Part shown: positions 9,874 to 22,075 of the stretch, one piece after another
Layout: each line of letters starts with the position of its first letter
Position numbering within the stretch: position 1 is the stretch's first letter
Assembly: GCF_900496965.1 (NCBI RefSeq)
Contig: NZ_UFQB01000027.1
Coordinates: 1 to 64,000, forward strand
DNA from: Achromobacter agilis
GTDB lineage: Bacteria; Pseudomonadota; Gammaproteobacteria; Burkholderiales; Burkholderiaceae_B
Direction: 5' to 3'
DNA length: 64,000 bases
The notes under the pieces: model-generated
Told to the model about the DNA's origin: nothing
Databases searched by the model: none
The model's input: only the letters and a program-made list of their open reading frames with translations
Made by a program: the position numbers and the translations under genes

Positions 9874-10752
9874 ATGGCTGAAATTACCGCTGCCCTGGTC
9901 AAGGAACTGCGCGAAAAGACCGACGCCCCCATGATGGAGTGCAAGAAGGCCTTGACGGAAGCCGAGGGCGACCTGGCCCGCGCCGAGGAAATCCTGCGCG
10001 TCAAGCTGGGCAACAAGGCCAGCAAGGCCGCCGCCCGCGTCACCGCTGAAGGCCTGATCGGTCTGTTCATCTCCGCCGACGCCAAGAAGGGCGCCGTCAT
10101 CGAAGTTAACTGCGAAACCGACTTCGTCGCCAAGAACGACGACTTCGTGGCTTTCGTGAACAAGCTGGCCGAACTGGTCGCCACGCAGAACCCGGCCGAC
10201 GTGGCCGCGCTGTCGGCGCTGCCTTACGGCGAAGGCACGGTCGAAACGACCCGCGCCGCCCTGATCGGCAAGATCGGCGAAAACATGGCGATCCGCCGCT
10301 TCGAGCGCATCGAGACCCCCAACGCGCTGGCCAGCTACGTGCACGGCGGCCGCATTGGCGTGCTGGTCGAGTACTCGGGCGCCGAAGAAGTGGGCAAGGA
10401 CCTGGCGATGCACATCGCCGCGACCAAGCCGAAGGCCCTGAACGCCGACGGCGTGAACCCGGCCGACATCGCCGCCGAGCGCTCGGTTGCCGAGCAGAAG
10501 GCCGCCGAATCGGGCAAGCCGGCTGAAATCGTCGCCAAGATGGTCGAAGGCTCGGTGCAGAAGTTCCTGAAGGAAGTCACCCTGATGTCGCAGCCGTTCG
10601 TCAAGGACGACAAGGCGACGGTCGAACAGATGCTGAAGGCCAAGGGCGCTTCGATCAGCAAGTTCGTGCTGTTCGTCGTCGGCGAAGGTATCGAGAAGAA
10701 GACCAGCGATTTCGCCGCCGAGGTTGCAGCCGCCGCCGCTGGCCGCGCCTAA
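9874..10752 (+). CDS. tsf: Translation elongation factor Ts
   Basis: EF-Ts recharges EF-Tu with GTP during elongation. The 292-residue protein starts [16 protein letters not shown] and carries the family signatures [16 protein letters not shown]-like (here [17 protein letters not shown]) and [15 protein letters not shown]. The ATG at 9874 has a GGAG ribosome site 6 bp upstream. The frame is open 51 codons further upstream, but that part spans the hairpin-rich spacer and is not EF-Ts-like. Confidence 0.98.
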   Translation: MAEITAALVKELREKTDAPMMECKKALTEAEGDLARAEEILRVKLGNKASKAAARVTAEGLIGLFISADAKKGAVIEVNCETDFVAKNDDFVAFVNKLAELVATQNPADVAALSALPYGEGTVETTRAALIGKIGENMAIRRFERIETPNALASYVHGGRIGVLVEYSGAEEVGKDLAMHIAATKPKALNADGVNPADIAAERSVAEQKAAESGKPAEIVAKMVEGSVQKFLKEVTLMSQPFVKDDKATVEQMLKAKGASISKFVLFVVGEGIEKKTSDFAAEVAAAAAGRA

Positions 10753-10760
10753 TCGGTAGT

Positions 10761-11563
<803 letters not shown>

Positions 11564-11578
11564 AGAAAAGGAAATTCC

Positions 11579-12139
11579 ATGAGCGTCGCAGAAATCCGCA
11601 AATCCGCCGAAGCCAGGATGGCCAAGTCGCTTGACACGCTCAAGACCAACCTGGCCAAGATCCGTACGGGCCGCGCCCATACCGGCATCCTGGACCACGT
11701 GCAGGTCGAGTACTACGGCTCGCCCGTGCCGATCAGCCAGGTCGGCAACGTGAACCTCGTCGACGCCCGCACCATCAGCGTCCAGCCCTATGAAAAGCCC
11801 ATGGCCGCCGCGATCGAGAAGGCCATTCGCGAATCGGACCTGGGCTTGAACCCCATGTCGATGGGCGACACGATCCGCGTGCCGATGCCGGCCCTGACCG
11901 AAGAGCGCCGCCGCGACCTGACCAAGGTTGTCCGCAGCGAAGGCGAAGATGCCAAGGTGGCCGTGCGCAACCTGCGCCGCGAAGCCAACGAAGCGCTCAA
12001 GCGCCTGGTCAAGGACAAGGAAATCTCCGAGGACGACGAACGCCGTTCGCAGGACGAGGTCCAGAAGCTGACCGATCGCAGCGTGGCCGACATCGACAAG
12101 ATGGTCACGCAGAAAGAAGCGGAAATCATGACCGTATAA
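11579..12139 (+). CDS. frr: Ribosome recycling factor
   Basis: RRF, with EF-G, splits the post-termination ribosome. The 186-residue length is normal and the sequence has the family core [38 protein letters not shown] and the final DEVQKLTD helix. An A/G-rich ribosome site (AAAGGAAA) precedes the ATG. Confidence 0.98.
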   Translation: MSVAEIRKSAEARMAKSLDTLKTNLAKIRTGRAHTGILDHVQVEYYGSPVPISQVGNVNLVDARTISVQPYEKPMAAAIEKAIRESDLGLNPMSMGDTIRVPMPALTEERRRDLTKVVRSEGEDAKVAVRNLRREANEALKRLVKDKEISEDDERRSQDEVQKLTDRSVADIDKMVTQKEAEIMTV

Positions 12140-12310
12140 TTCCTGCACGTCCTGGGCGCGGCCGGCATGGCGGCGCCCAGGCCCAGGATTTTCCAGCCCA
12201 CGCGCCGTCCTATCCATTGTTTCGCAGCAAGCTTACGTAGCGATGGAACGACGGCGCAGGCTTTTCCCGTATTCCCGTTTTTCGCCGGACCTCCGCGTAG
12301 TACCAGACTA

Positions 12311-13075
12311 ATGGCAACCAGTTCGACCCAGGCGGTTCCCGCTACTCGCGATGTTCCCGAGCACGTAGCCATCATCATGGATGGCAATGGCCGGTGGGCG
12401 ACGCGGCGGCTGCTGCCTCGCACGGCGGGCCACGCCAAGGGCGTACAGGCGGTGCGGCGCGTGGTCGAGGCTTGCGGCCGAGCCGGCGTGCGCTACCTGA
12501 CGCTCTTCGCCTTCAGTTCCGAGAACTGGCGCCGTCCCGCCGAGGAAGTGTCGCTGTTGATGCGCCTATTCGTGCAGGCGCTGGAGCGCGAGGTCGGCAA
12601 GCTGGAAGAGCAGGGCGTGCGGCTGCATGTCATCGGCGACCTGAGCGCATTCGAGCCTCGCCTGCAGGATCTCATCTTCGCCGCCCAGGAACGCACCGCC
12701 CACAACGACCGCCTGCACCTGACTGTCGCCGCCAACTACGGCGGACGCTGGGACATCCTGCAGGCCACCCGCGCCATGCTGGCCGCCGAGCCGGGGCTCG
12801 CGACGCAGCCGCAGCTGGTGGACGAGCAGCGCCTGGCGCGGCACCTGTCCATGGCCTGGGCGCCGGAGCCCGACCTGTTCATCCGCACGGGCGGCGAACA
12901 GCGTATTTCCAATTTCCTGATCTGGCAGATGGCCTACGCGGAGTTCTACTTCACGGACCGCTATTGGCCGGACTTCGGCGCGGCGGAACTCCAGGAAGCC
13001 TTCGACTGGTACCGCACGCGCGAACGCCGTTTCGGCCGCACCAGCGCGCAACTCACCGAAGACGGCGCGCAGTAA
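12311..13075 (+). CDS. uppS: Isoprenyl transferase (undecaprenyl diphosphate synthase)
   Basis: UppS condenses isopentenyl diphosphate onto farnesyl diphosphate to make the C55 lipid carrier for peptidoglycan and O-antigen. The motif [13 protein letters not shown] (catalytic Asp24 with the chosen start) and the LFAFSSENW and [15 protein letters not shown] blocks are diagnostic. ATG at 12311 gives 254 residues, the normal size. The frame extends 48 codons upstream, but without similarity to the family. No strong Shine-Dalgarno sequence is seen. Confidence 0.96.
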   Translation: MATSSTQAVPATRDVPEHVAIIMDGNGRWATRRLLPRTAGHAKGVQAVRRVVEACGRAGVRYLTLFAFSSENWRRPAEEVSLLMRLFVQALEREVGKLEEQGVRLHVIGDLSAFEPRLQDLIFAAQERTAHNDRLHLTVAANYGGRWDILQATRAMLAAEPGLATQPQLVDEQRLARHLSMAWAPEPDLFIRTGGEQRISNFLIWQMAYAEFYFTDRYWPDFGAAELQEAFDWYRTRERRFGRTSAQLTEDGAQ

Positions 13076-13132
13076 GTCAACCAGACGGCGACAAGCGCGT
13101 CTTTCCAGAGCTGTACACGAGGAGACCGTCAA

Positions 13133-13990
13133 ATGTTGGGCCAGCGTATCGTTACCGCCGTCATCCTGTTGGCCGTCCTGGCTGCCGCGATGATCAGCGC
13201 GAATCCCTGGTGGTTCGTCGCCTTGCTGGCCCTGGCTGCCGCTTGCGCCAATTGGGAGTGGCTGCGCCTGACGCTGCCGCAACCGCCTTCCCCCCTGATT
13301 TCCGTCGGCGTGGCCGTGCTGCTGTTCGCGGGCATGCTGGCGCTGACGTCCGCCTGGCTGGCGGGCGACCGTGGCGGGGTCGCGGATCCGGTCTGGGCGC
13401 TGCGCTACGTGACGCCGGCGGTGGCCGCGGTCTGGCTGTTCGCCGGGGTGGCGGCGGTGGTCCGCGGTCGCGCCGACGCGCCTCCCGCCAGCCTGGGCTG
13501 GTCTGTCTTTTCGGTGCCGGCCGCCTTTGCCGCCTGGGCGGTGCTGGCGCAGATGTTCATGGCACGCGGAGCCGGTTTCGTCGTGTCGCTGCTGGCGCTC
13601 GTCTGGGTGGCCGACATCGCCGCGTATTTTGCCGGCCGCGCCTTCGGCAGGCGTAAACTGGCCCCGCGGGTCAGCCCGGGCAAGACGATCGAAGGCGCCA
13701 TCGCCGGCGTGCTGGGCGCGGTGGTCTGGATCGGCCTGTCCAGCCTGTGGGCCGGCACGTTCGGGCACGCGCTCGTGGAACGCTGGACGTTCTGGCTGGC
13801 GCTGCCGATCGCCGCGCTGCTGGGCGTGCTGTCCATCGTGGGCGACCTGTTCGAATCGCTGCTCAAGCGCCGTGCCGGCCGCAAGGATTCCAGCACGCTG
13901 CTGCCCGGCCACGGCGGCGTCTATGACCGCATCGACGCGATCCTTCCCGTCGCGCCGTTTGCGCTACTTTTGTCTGGAGTGTTGTTTTGA
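13133..13990 (+). CDS. cdsA: Phosphatidate cytidylyltransferase
   Basis: CdsA makes CDP-diacylglycerol from phosphatidic acid and CTP in the inner membrane, feeding all phospholipid synthesis. The 285-residue protein has about eight hydrophobic segments and ends with the CDP-DAG synthase signature [20 protein letters not shown] followed by [15 protein letters not shown] ribosome site precedes ATG. Its stop overlaps the dxr start. Confidence 0.96.
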   Translation: MLGQRIVTAVILLAVLAAAMISANPWWFVALLALAAACANWEWLRLTLPQPPSPLISVGVAVLLFAGMLALTSAWLAGDRGGVADPVWALRYVTPAVAAVWLFAGVAAVVRGRADAPPASLGWSVFSVPAAFAAWAVLAQMFMARGAGFVVSLLALVWVADIAAYFAGRAFGRRKLAPRVSPGKTIEGAIAGVLGAVVWIGLSSLWAGTFGHALVERWTFWLALPIAALLGVLSIVGDLFESLLKRRAGRKDSSTLLPGHGGVYDRIDAILPVAPFALLLSGVLF

Positions 13991-15186
13991 CGGCTTTTCA
14001 ACGCGTCGTTGTGCTGGGATCGACCGGTTCGATCGGTGAAAGCACGCTGGATGTGATTGCCCGCCACCCGGAGCGGTTGGCGGTTCATGCCTTGTCCGCG
14101 TACAGCCGGATGGGCCGCCTGGCCGAGCAGGCCCAGGCCAGCGGCGCGGCCGTGGTGGTGGTGCCCGATGACGGCGCGCGCCAGAAGTTCATCGCCGCCT
14201 GGGCGGGCTCCCGGCCCATGCCCGAGATCCGGGTCGGAGCGCAGGCGCTGGCCGACACCGCCGCCGAGCCCGGCTGCGACTCGGTCATGGCCGCCATCGT
14301 CGGCGCGGCGGGGCTGCCCGCCGCCCTGGCGGCCGCCCGCAGCGGCAAACGCGTTCTGCTGGCGAACAAAGAGGCGCTGGTAGCCGCCGGTTCACTCTTC
14401 ATGCGGGCTATTCGCGATAATGGCGCTGAATTGCTGCCTATCGACAGCGAACATAATGCGATTTTCCAATGCCTGCCGAAAGGCGGGAAGGCGGTGGCGC
14501 CGGATGCGCCCGCGCCCGGTGTGAGGCGCCTGCTGCTGACGGCTTCCGGCGGCCCGTTCCGCGGCCGGGACCTGGAAGACCTGCATGACGTCACTCCGGC
14601 CCAGGCCTGCGCCCATCCCAACTGGAGCATGGGACGCAAGATTTCGGTGGATTCCGCCACCATGCTGAACAAGGGCCTGGAGGTGATCGAGGCGCATTGG
14701 CTGTTCGCGATGCCGGCCGACCGCATCGAGGTCGTGGTGCACCCGCAGAGCGTTGTGCATTCGATGGTGGAGTACAACGACGGATCCGTGCTGGCGCAGC
14801 TGGGGCAGCCCGACATGCGCACGCCCATTGCCTACGGCCTAGGTTTCCCCGAGCGCCTGGAAAGCGGGGTGGGCCCGCTGGACCTGACGCGCCTGGGGCG
14901 CCTGGACTTCGAAAAACCCGATTTCGCCCGCTTTCCCTGTCTGGCCCTGTCGTTCGCGGCTTTGCGGTCCGGGCAGGCGGCCTGCGTGGTCTTGAATGCA
15001 GCCAATGAAGTGGCCGTCGAAGCCTTCCTGGCCGGTCGACTGCCCTACACCTGGATTGCGAGGGTGATCGAGGCCTCCCTGGAGTGGCAGGCGCGGCAAG
15101 CTTCTGTTACGCTCAACAGTCTTGATGCCGTGCTTGCGCTTGATGCGGCGGCGCGCGCCTACGCGGGCAACCTGGGTCTTGCCTGA
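13987..15186 (+). CDS. dxr: 1-deoxy-D-xylulose 5-phosphate reductoisomerase
   Basis: Dxr converts DXP to MEP with NADPH, the first committed step of the non-mevalonate isoprenoid pathway. It supplies the substrate used by UppS two genes upstream. The 399-residue protein shows the NADPH-binding [34 protein letters not shown] and [13 protein letters not shown] blocks. It starts with TTG at 13987 inside the cdsA stop (TTGA), with GGAG about 8 bp upstream. No better in-frame start is near, so TTG is likely real. Confidence 0.96.
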   Translation: MTAFQRVVVLGSTGSIGESTLDVIARHPERLAVHALSAYSRMGRLAEQAQASGAAVVVVPDDGARQKFIAAWAGSRPMPEIRVGAQALADTAAEPGCDSVMAAIVGAAGLPAALAAARSGKRVLLANKEALVAAGSLFMRAIRDNGAELLPIDSEHNAIFQCLPKGGKAVAPDAPAPGVRRLLLTASGGPFRGRDLEDLHDVTPAQACAHPNWSMGRKISVDSATMLNKGLEVIEAHWLFAMPADRIEVVVHPQSVVHSMVEYNDGSVLAQLGQPDMRTPIAYGLGFPERLESGVGPLDLTRLGRLDFEKPDFARFPCLALSFAALRSGQAACVVLNAANEVAVEAFLAGRLPYTWIARVIEASLEWQARQASVTLNSLDAVLALDAAARAYAGNLGLA

Positions 15187-15240
15187 CGGCGGTCATCGCC
15201 GCGGCTGCTCGCCACCGATTCCATAGATCTTCCGAATCCG

Positions 15241-16572
15241 ATGCTTTTCACCCTGTTGGCCTTTGCGGTTGCGCTTGGCACCCTGATCATCTTCCATGAG
15301 CTGGGGCACTACTGGGTGGCTCGCCTGTGCGGCGTGAAAGTCTTGCGTTTCTCGGTGGGGTTCGGCAAGGTCATCCTGCGCCGCACCGACAGGCACGGCA
15401 CGGAATGGGCGGTTTCCGCGCTGCCGCTGGGCGGCTACGTCAAGATGCAGGATGACCCGCCCGCCGGCGCCAGCGCCGAGGAGGCCGCGGGCGCCTTCAA
15501 CAGAAAACCGGTCGGCCAGCGCATCGCCATCGTCGCGGCGGGCCCCATTTTCAACCTGATCCTCGCGGTCTTCCTTTATGCCGGCCTGAACATGGCCGGC
15601 ACCGAAGAGCCGGTGGCCGTCATTGCCCAGCCCGCGGCCGACACGCCTGCCGCGCGCGCCGGACTGCTGCCCGGCGACCGCATCCTGGCCATCGACGGCG
15701 AGGAAATCGCTTCCTGGTCGGATGCCCGCTGGCGCCTGATGGACGTAATGTCCACGGGCGGAAACGCCCAGATCGAGGTCCGGACTTCCGGCGGCGCCGT
15801 GCACCAGCGCGAATTGGTGCTTCCCTCCAATACGATGGATCCGGCTGGCGGCGACCCGCTGGCGGCCGCAGGCATCCGCCTGGCTCAGCCCAAGCCCGCC
15901 GTGCGGGTGGTCAACGACGGCGGGGAAGGGCAGGCGGCCGGCCTGCGCCCGGGCGACCTCATCGTGGCGGTGAATGGCACGCCCACCCCCGACACCGGCG
16001 CCCTGGTCAAGCAGATCCAGGAGAGCGCGGGCAAGACCCTGGCGCTGACCCTGACGCGCGGCGGGGCCCCTGTTTCCCTGAACGTCACGCCGCGCGCCGA
16101 AATGGTCAATGGCCAGGAAATTGGACGCCTGGGCGTGCAGCTGGGCGGCGATGTCCCCATGGTGACGGTCCGCTACGGAGTGTTTGAAAGCCTGTGGCGC
16201 GGCGCCGTCCGTACCTGGGACACGGCCTGGTTCTCGCTGCGCATGATGGGCCGCATGGTGACGGGCGAGGTGTCCTGGCGTAATGTCAGCGGCCCAGTGA
16301 CCATCGCGGACTACGCCGGACAGACCGCAAGAATCGGAATTGTTGCTTATATCGCTTATATCGCCTTGATCAGCATCAGTCTTGGCGTTCTAAATTTGCT
16401 ACCAATTCCTATGCTGGATGGTGGTCATCTGCTGTACTATCTCGTCGAAATTGTGCGGGGTAGCCCGCCGCCTGCGAGGTGGATCGATATCGGACAGCGC
16501 GCCGGCATCGGTTTGTTGGCAGGCCTGATGGGGCTTGCGCTGTTCAACGATTTCACGCGTTTGTTCACTTAA
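15241..16572 (+). CDS. rseP: Site-2 intramembrane protease RseP
   Basis: RseP cleaves membrane proteins within the bilayer, classically the anti-sigma factor RseA in the envelope stress response. The 443-residue protein has the zinc motif HELGH at residues 19-23 in the first membrane segment, two periplasmic PDZ domains (GLLPGDRILAIDGEE and GLRPGDLIVAVNG mark their binding grooves), and the second metal ligand in PMLDGGHLLYY near the C-terminus. It sits in the conserved dxr-rseP-bamA order. Confidence 0.96.
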   Translation: MLFTLLAFAVALGTLIIFHELGHYWVARLCGVKVLRFSVGFGKVILRRTDRHGTEWAVSALPLGGYVKMQDDPPAGASAEEAAGAFNRKPVGQRIAIVAAGPIFNLILAVFLYAGLNMAGTEEPVAVIAQPAADTPAARAGLLPGDRILAIDGEEIASWSDARWRLMDVMSTGGNAQIEVRTSGGAVHQRELVLPSNTMDPAGGDPLAAAGIRLAQPKPAVRVVNDGGEGQAAGLRPGDLIVAVNGTPTPDTGALVKQIQESAGKTLALTLTRGGAPVSLNVTPRAEMVNGQEIGRLGVQLGGDVPMVTVRYGVFESLWRGAVRTWDTAWFSLRMMGRMVTGEVSWRNVSGPVTIADYAGQTARIGIVAYIAYIALISISLGVLNLLPIPMLDGGHLLYYLVEIVRGSPPPARWIDIGQRAGIGLLAGLMGLALFNDFTRLFT

Positions 16573-16625
16573 GCGCGATTTAGCATAAAATCCCCCGCCA
16601 TTTGCACGACCGAGGATACTCAAGG

Positions 16626-18971
16626 ATGTCTTTTCGCCGGATGTTTCATCACAAAAAGGGTGTACTGCCGGGCGTAGTGCCAAGTCTGATCGCCGCGCTG
16701 CTAATGCCGGCCATCGCCCACGCCTTCGACCCTTTTGTCGTGCGGGATATCCGCGTAGAGGGTATTCAACGAACCGACGCCGGCACCGTCTTCGGGTATC
16801 TGCCCGTCAAGGTCGGCGAACAGTTCACTGAAGAAGAGGCCACCGAGGCCATCCGCCGCCTGTACGGCACGGGCTTTTTCACCGACGTGCAGATCCAGAC
16901 TGACGACAACGTCGTCGTGGTCGTCGTGCAGGAGCGCCCGACGATCGCCTCGGTGAACTTCAACGGCATGCGCGAGTTCGACTCCAAGGCCATTACCACG
17001 TCGCTGGCGCAGGTGGGTTTCGCCGAAGGCCGCATTTTCGACCGTTCCATGCTCGAGCGCGCCGAATACGAACTCAAGCAGCAGTACCTGTCCAAGGGCA
17101 AGTACGGCATTGAAGTGACGTCCACCGTGACGCCGCTGCCGCGCAACCGCGTGGGTGTGAGCTTCGACGTGTTCGAAGGGTCCGTCGCCCGTATCCAGGA
17201 AATCCGTTTCGTCGGCAACAAGGCGTTTTCCGAAGGCGACCTGCTGGACGTGTTCCAGCTGACCACGCCGGGCTGGCTGACCTGGTACACCGACACCGAC
17301 AAGTACTCGCGCGAAAAGCTCGAGGGCGATCTGGAGCGCCTGCGCTCCTTCTACCTGGACCAGGGCTATCTCGAATTCTCGGTCGAGCCGCCGCAGGTCA
17401 CGATTTCGCCGGACCGCAAGGACATCCGCATCACGATCACCATGCACGAGGGCGAGCCCTACAAAGTGCGCAGCGTGAAGCTGGCGGGCAACCTGCTGGG
17501 CCTGGACAAGGAAATCAACGCGCTGCTGCAGGTCAAGCCGGACGAGACCTTCTCGGCGGCCAAGGCCAACAACTCCGCCAAGGCCATCACCGACTACCTG
17601 GGCGAGCTGGGTTACGCGTTCGCCAACGTCAACCCCAATCCGCAGCTGGACCGCGCCAAGCATGAGGCCGACCTGACGTTCTACGTCGATCCGAGCCGCC
17701 GCGTGTATGTGCGCCGCATCCAGATCGGCGGCAACACCCGTACCCGCGATGAGGTGGTGCGCCGTGAAATGCGCCAGCAGGAAGCCGCCTGGTACGACGC
17801 CGAGGACATCAAGACCTCGCGCGACCGCATCGACCGCCTGGGCTACTTCAGCGACGTCAACGTCAAGACCGACCCGGTCCCGGGCTCTCCCGACCAGGTC
17901 GACGTGAACGTCGACGTCAAGGAAAAGCCCACCGGCATGATCAACCTGGGCGTGGGCTATGGCTCGTCGGAAAAGGCCATCCTGTCGGCGGGCATCAGCG
18001 AAGACAACGTGTTCGGCAGCGGCACCAACCTGACCCTGCAGCTGAACACCAGCAAGACCAACCGCGCGATCGTGCTGTCGCACACCGATCCGTACTGGAC
18101 CAAGGACGGCATCAGCCGCACGTCGTCGGCGTACTACCGCGTAACCGAGCCCTGGAACAACAACGACGGCGACTACCGCGTCAAGGCCATGGGCCTGGGC
18201 ATGAACTTCGGTATCCCGATCTCCGAGTACGACCGGATCTTCCTGGGCGCGAACTTCGAACGCAACCAGATCGAGCTGTACAACAACTCGCCGGCGGCAT
18301 ACGAAAAGTTCGTCGACGACTACGGCGATGCGACGAATTCGGTGATTTTCAGCACGGGCTGGTCGAAGGACACGCGCGACAGCGCGCTGGCGCCGACCAA
18401 GGGTTCGTACACCCGCCTGAAGGCCGACCTGTCCACCATCGACCTGCAATACACGATGCTGACGGCCCAGCAGCAGTATTACGTGCCCCTGGGCGGCTCC
18501 TATACCCTGGCCCTGAACGGCATGGTCGACTGGGGCCAGAGCTACGGCAGCAAGGACTATCCGGTCATCAAGAACGTCTATGCCGGCGGTATCGGCACCG
18601 TTCGCGGTTACGAAGGGTCGTCGCTCGGTCCGCGCGACTCGAAGACGGGCGATTACCTGGGCGGCACGCGCCGCATCGTGGCCAACGCCCAGCTGTACCT
18701 GCCGTTCCCGGGGGCCTCGAAAGACCGCACGCTGCGCTGGTTCATCTTCTCGGATGCCGGCCAGGTTTCGGCGGGCAGCGGATTGTCTTGCACGAGTGGC
18801 AAGCCGGGCAGCGAGGTGGAAGATCCTTGCGGCTGGCGCTTCTCGGCCGGTATCGGCCTGTCTTGGCAGTCGCCGATGGGGCCGTTGCAGCTGTCGTACG
18901 CCCGTCCGCTCAATTCCAAGCCGGGCGACGACAAGCAGAGCTTCCAGTTCCAGATCGGGACCGGTTTCTAA
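16626..18971 (+). CDS. bamA: Outer membrane protein assembly factor BamA
   Basis: BamA is the central barrel of the complex that folds and inserts outer-membrane proteins. The 781-residue protein has a signal peptide ending in IAHAF, five POTRA repeats (about residues 25-420), and a 16-strand barrel containing the VRGYEG loop motif and a C-terminal aromatic FQIGTGF. ATG at 16626 is preceded by an AAGG-type ribosome site. A TTG eight codons upstream is in frame but less likely. Confidence 0.97.
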   Translation: MSFRRMFHHKKGVLPGVVPSLIAALLMPAIAHAFDPFVVRDIRVEGIQRTDAGTVFGYLPVKVGEQFTEEEATEAIRRLYGTGFFTDVQIQTDDNVVVVVVQERPTIASVNFNGMREFDSKAITTSLAQVGFAEGRIFDRSMLERAEYELKQQYLSKGKYGIEVTSTVTPLPRNRVGVSFDVFEGSVARIQEIRFVGNKAFSEGDLLDVFQLTTPGWLTWYTDTDKYSREKLEGDLERLRSFYLDQGYLEFSVEPPQVTISPDRKDIRITITMHEGEPYKVRSVKLAGNLLGLDKEINALLQVKPDETFSAAKANNSAKAITDYLGELGYAFANVNPNPQLDRAKHEADLTFYVDPSRRVYVRRIQIGGNTRTRDEVVRREMRQQEAAWYDAEDIKTSRDRIDRLGYFSDVNVKTDPVPGSPDQVDVNVDVKEKPTGMINLGVGYGSSEKAILSAGISEDNVFGSGTNLTLQLNTSKTNRAIVLSHTDPYWTKDGISRTSSAYYRVTEPWNNNDGDYRVKAMGLGMNFGIPISEYDRIFLGANFERNQIELYNNSPAAYEKFVDDYGDATNSVIFSTGWSKDTRDSALAPTKGSYTRLKADLSTIDLQYTMLTAQQQYYVPLGGSYTLALNGMVDWGQSYGSKDYPVIKNVYAGGIGTVRGYEGSSLGPRDSKTGDYLGGTRRIVANAQLYLPFPGASKDRTLRWFIFSDAGQVSAGSGLSCTSGKPGSEVEDPCGWRFSAGIGLSWQSPMGPLQLSYARPLNSKPGDDKQSFQFQIGTGF

Positions 18972-19078
18972 GCGCCGTTACGCTTGAAAACAAGGGATGA
19001 GGCCCGCCGGCCGGCTCCCTTGCTGTTTAGTGGCACAATACACACTTTGGCTTTGCCTTACTGGAAGGTGAGATTTTC

Positions 19079-19639
19079 ATGATGTCTGATTCCGCACTTA
19101 AAACATCGAATTCGCTGGGTGCCAAGCGCCGCGGCAAGCTGGGCGGTTCCATTGCCCTGGTGGGTGCGCTCATTCTCGGTTCGGCTGCAGCGATCCCCGC
19201 GCAGGCACAAGGCACCAAGATCGGTTTCGTGAATACCGAACGGATCCTGCGCGAGTCGGGTCCGGCCAAGGCCGCCCAAAGCAAGATCGAAGCCGAATTC
19301 AAGAAGCGCGACGACGAGCTCCAACGCCTGAACAACAACCTGCGTTCGCAGGCCGAGAAGTTCGACAAGGACGCTCCCGTCATGTCGGAATCCGACCGCG
19401 TCAAGCGCCAGCGTGAACTGTCCAACCTGGATACCGACCTGCAGCGCAAGCGCCGCGAGTTCCAGGAAGACTTCAACCGCCGCCGCAACGAAGAGTTCTC
19501 GGGCATCGTGACGAAGGCCAACGACGCCATCAAGCGCATCGCCGAGCAGGAAAGCTACGACCTGATCATCCAGGACGCCGTGACGGTCAACCCGCGCATC
19601 GACATCACCGACAAGGTGATCCAGAGCCTGGGCAAGTAA
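19079..19639 (+). CDS. skp: OmpH/Skp family periplasmic chaperone
   Basis: Skp captures unfolded outer-membrane proteins in the periplasm and delivers them to BamA, encoded just upstream. The 186-residue protein has a signal peptide ending in AQAQ, the N-terminal strand GTKIGFVNTERILRES, and a long charged coiled-coil (about residues 65-150) that forms the trimer's arms. Two adjacent ATG codons are possible; the first is taken. A GGAAGG ribosome site lies upstream. Confidence 0.93.
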   Translation: MMSDSALKTSNSLGAKRRGKLGGSIALVGALILGSAAAIPAQAQGTKIGFVNTERILRESGPAKAAQSKIEAEFKKRDDELQRLNNNLRSQAEKFDKDAPVMSESDRVKRQRELSNLDTDLQRKRREFQEDFNRRRNEEFSGIVTKANDAIKRIAEQESYDLIIQDAVTVNPRIDITDKVIQSLGK

Positions 19640-19656
19640 GTAACACCCGTCACGTC

Positions 19657-20754
19657 ATGCCGGTTTTACTGGATCTTGTCCGCGCGCCGACGCTTGAAGC
19701 ACTGTTGAGCGCCGCCAACACCCAGGGATTGGACTGGCGTATCAGTGCGGCACCGGGCGCAGACCCCTTGCGGGTCTGCGGCATCGGAACCTTGTCATCG
19801 GCGGGGCCTCAGGAAATTGCATTCCTGGCCAATCCCCGCTACCAGAGCCAGCTCGGCGCCACCAGGGCGGCGGCGGTCATCGTCTCGAATGACGTGGCCG
19901 AGGCCCTGGAAGCCGAAGGCAGCCCCCGGCCGCCTTTCGCACTGGTCGTCTGCAAGCATCCCTATCTGCTTTATGCCCGCGTGGCGCAGTGGTTCGACGC
20001 CGCGCGGCGGCCCGAGCTGCCCGCCAGCACGCATCCGTCCGCGGTGGTGGCCGATGACGCCACGATCGAAGAGGGTGTGCGCATCGGGCCGCAATGCGTC
20101 GTGGAATCCGGCGCCCGGATCGGCCGCGGCACGGTGCTCGGGCCGGGCTGCGTCATCGGCGCGGGCTCGTCCGTGGGCCCGAACAGCCGGCTGCACGCGC
20201 ACGTCACCTTGTACGAAGGCGTCACCGTCGGCGCCCGGGCCATCATCCACAGCGGCGCAGTGCTGGGCGCGGACGGATTCGGCTTTGCGCCGGATCCCTC
20301 GCTCGGCAAGGGCGCCTGGGGCAAGATTCCCCAACTGGGCGGCGTGGCCATCGGCGACGATGTCGAGATCGGCGCCAACACCACGATCGACCGCGGCGCG
20401 CTCGAAGACACGATCGTGTCCGATGGCGTGAAGCTGGACAACCAGATCATGGTGGGGCACAACTGCCGCATCGGCGCGCATACCGCGATGGCTGCCTGCG
20501 TCGGCGTGGCGGGTTCTACCACGATCGGCGAACGCTGCACGATCGGCGGAGCGGCCATGCTGTCGGGCCACCTGACGCTGGGCGACGACGTCCACGTTTC
20601 GGGCGGCACCGCGGTCACGTCCAATATTTCGAAGCCTGGCCGCTACACGGGTGTGTTCCCGTATGCGGAACATGGCGACTGGCAGCGCAACGCCGCCGTG
20701 ATACAGCAGTTGGCGCAATTGCGCCGCCGCGTGCGGACACTGGAAAAAGAGTAG
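19657..20754 (+). CDS. lpxD: UDP-3-O-(3-hydroxyacyl)glucosamine N-acyltransferase
   Basis: LpxD adds the N-linked 3-hydroxyacyl chain in lipid A synthesis. The 365-residue protein has an N-terminal uridine-binding domain ([13 protein letters not shown]) and a left-handed beta-helix of hexapeptide repeats, with the catalytic His in [10 protein letters not shown] and the acyl-pocket region [10 protein letters not shown]. It is followed by fabZ, lpxA and lpxB in the classic order. Confidence 0.97.
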   Translation: MPVLLDLVRAPTLEALLSAANTQGLDWRISAAPGADPLRVCGIGTLSSAGPQEIAFLANPRYQSQLGATRAAAVIVSNDVAEALEAEGSPRPPFALVVCKHPYLLYARVAQWFDAARRPELPASTHPSAVVADDATIEEGVRIGPQCVVESGARIGRGTVLGPGCVIGAGSSVGPNSRLHAHVTLYEGVTVGARAIIHSGAVLGADGFGFAPDPSLGKGAWGKIPQLGGVAIGDDVEIGANTTIDRGALEDTIVSDGVKLDNQIMVGHNCRIGAHTAMAACVGVAGSTTIGERCTIGGAAMLSGHLTLGDDVHVSGGTAVTSNISKPGRYTGVFPYAEHGDWQRNAAVIQQLAQLRRRVRTLEKE

Positions 20755-20821
20755 GGCGCGGTTGCCGCCCCGGCGCGTCCGCGCCGCGAAATTATTTCAC
20801 TTTGCAGGAAAGCATAGAAAA

Positions 20822-21277
20822 ATGGAACTCGACATCAAGGGGATCATGGAGAGGTTGCCGCATCGTTACCCGATGCTGCTGATTGACCGCGTCGTCGAAA
20901 TGGTGCCCGGCAAGTCCATCGTGGCCATCAAGAACGTCTCGATCAATGAACCGTTTTTCACGGGTCATTTCCCGCATCACCCGGTGATGCCTGGTGTGCT
21001 CATCGTGGAAGCCATGGCCCAGGCCTCGGCCCTGTTCTCGTTCACCGACGAGAACGGCGGACTGAAGTGCGAAGGTTCCAAGACGGCGTACTACCTGGTC
21101 GGCATCGACGGCGCGCGTTTCCGCCGTCCCGTGGTGCCGGGCGACCAATTGCGCATCGAGGTGGAAGCCGAACGCTTGAGCCGCAGCATCTGTAAGTACC
21201 AAGCGCGCGCGACGGTGGACGGCCAGGAGGTCGCTTCGGCCAAACTGATGTGCGCGATCCGCAGCCTGGAAGAGTAG
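20822..21277 (+). CDS. fabZ: 3-hydroxyacyl-[acyl-carrier-protein] dehydratase
   Basis: FabZ dehydrates 3-hydroxyacyl-ACP in fatty-acid elongation and competes with LpxA for the same substrate, which explains its place in the lpx cluster. The 151-residue hot-dog protein contains the active-site stretch [20 protein letters not shown] (catalytic His and Glu). ATG at 20822 is chosen to match family length; an extension of 20 codons upstream reads intergenic sequence. Confidence 0.97.
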   Translation: MELDIKGIMERLPHRYPMLLIDRVVEMVPGKSIVAIKNVSINEPFFTGHFPHHPVMPGVLIVEAMAQASALFSFTDENGGLKCEGSKTAYYLVGIDGARFRRPVVPGDQLRIEVEAERLSRSICKYQARATVDGQEVASAKLMCAIRSLEE

Positions 21278-21280
21278 TCA

Positions 21281-22075
21281 ATGGCAGGAAACATTCACCC
21301 CACCGCTGTCGTTGATCCGGCGGCAAAACTCGACCCGAGCGTGGTCGTCGGCGCCTATGCGACGATCGGCCCCAACGTGACCATCGGCGCGGGCACCGAG
21401 ATCGGCCCGTACTGCATGGTGGACGGGGTGACGGCCATCGGGCGCGACAACCGCTTCTATCGCTACTGCTCGATCGGCGGCATGCCGCAGGACAAGAAGT
21501 ACCAGGGCGAGCCTACGCGACTGGAGATCGGCGACCGCAACACGGTTCGCGAGTTCGTGACGCTGAACACGGGCACCGTGCAGGACGGCGGGGTCACCAC
21601 GCTGGGTGATGACAACTGGATCATGGCGTACGTGCACGTCGCGCACGACTGCCACATCGGCAGCAACACCATCCTGGCCAATGCCGTGCAGCTGGGCGGC
21701 CACGTCCACGTTGGCGATTGGGCCATCGTGGGAGGCCTGACCGGGGTGCACCAATTCGCGCGCATCGGCGCGCACAGCATGACGGGCGGAAACAGCTCGC
21801 TGATGCAGGACTCGCCGCCGTTCGTGCTGGCCGCCGGCAATCCTTGCCGCCCGGTTGGCGTCAACGTCGAAGGCCTGAAGCGCCGCGGGTTCACGCCCGC
21901 CGAGATTTCGGCGTTGCGCGACGCCTACAAAGTCATCTACCGCCGTGGGCTCTCCCTGGACGCGGCGCGGGCCGAGCTGCGTGCCCGCCAGCAGGCGGAA
22001 CCGGAAGTTGCCAGCCGCCTGCAGACCCTGCTCGATTTCCTGGACGTCGCTAGCCGCGGCATCATCCGGCCATGA
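21281..22075 (+). CDS. lpxA: UDP-N-acetylglucosamine acyltransferase
   Basis: LpxA catalyses the first step of lipid A synthesis, moving a 3-hydroxyacyl chain from ACP to UDP-GlcNAc. The 264-residue protein consists of left-handed beta-helix hexapeptide repeats followed by a helical C-terminus. [10 protein letters not shown] contains the catalytic His, and [13 protein letters not shown] is a family hallmark. It begins 3 bp after fabZ and overlaps lpxB by 4 bp (ATGA). Confidence 0.98.
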   Translation: MAGNIHPTAVVDPAAKLDPSVVVGAYATIGPNVTIGAGTEIGPYCMVDGVTAIGRDNRFYRYCSIGGMPQDKKYQGEPTRLEIGDRNTVREFVTLNTGTVQDGGVTTLGDDNWIMAYVHVAHDCHIGSNTILANAVQLGGHVHVGDWAIVGGLTGVHQFARIGAHSMTGGNSSLMQDSPPFVLAAGNPCRPVGVNVEGLKRRGFTPAEISALRDAYKVIYRRGLSLDAARAELRARQQAEPEVASRLQTLLDFLDVASRGIIRP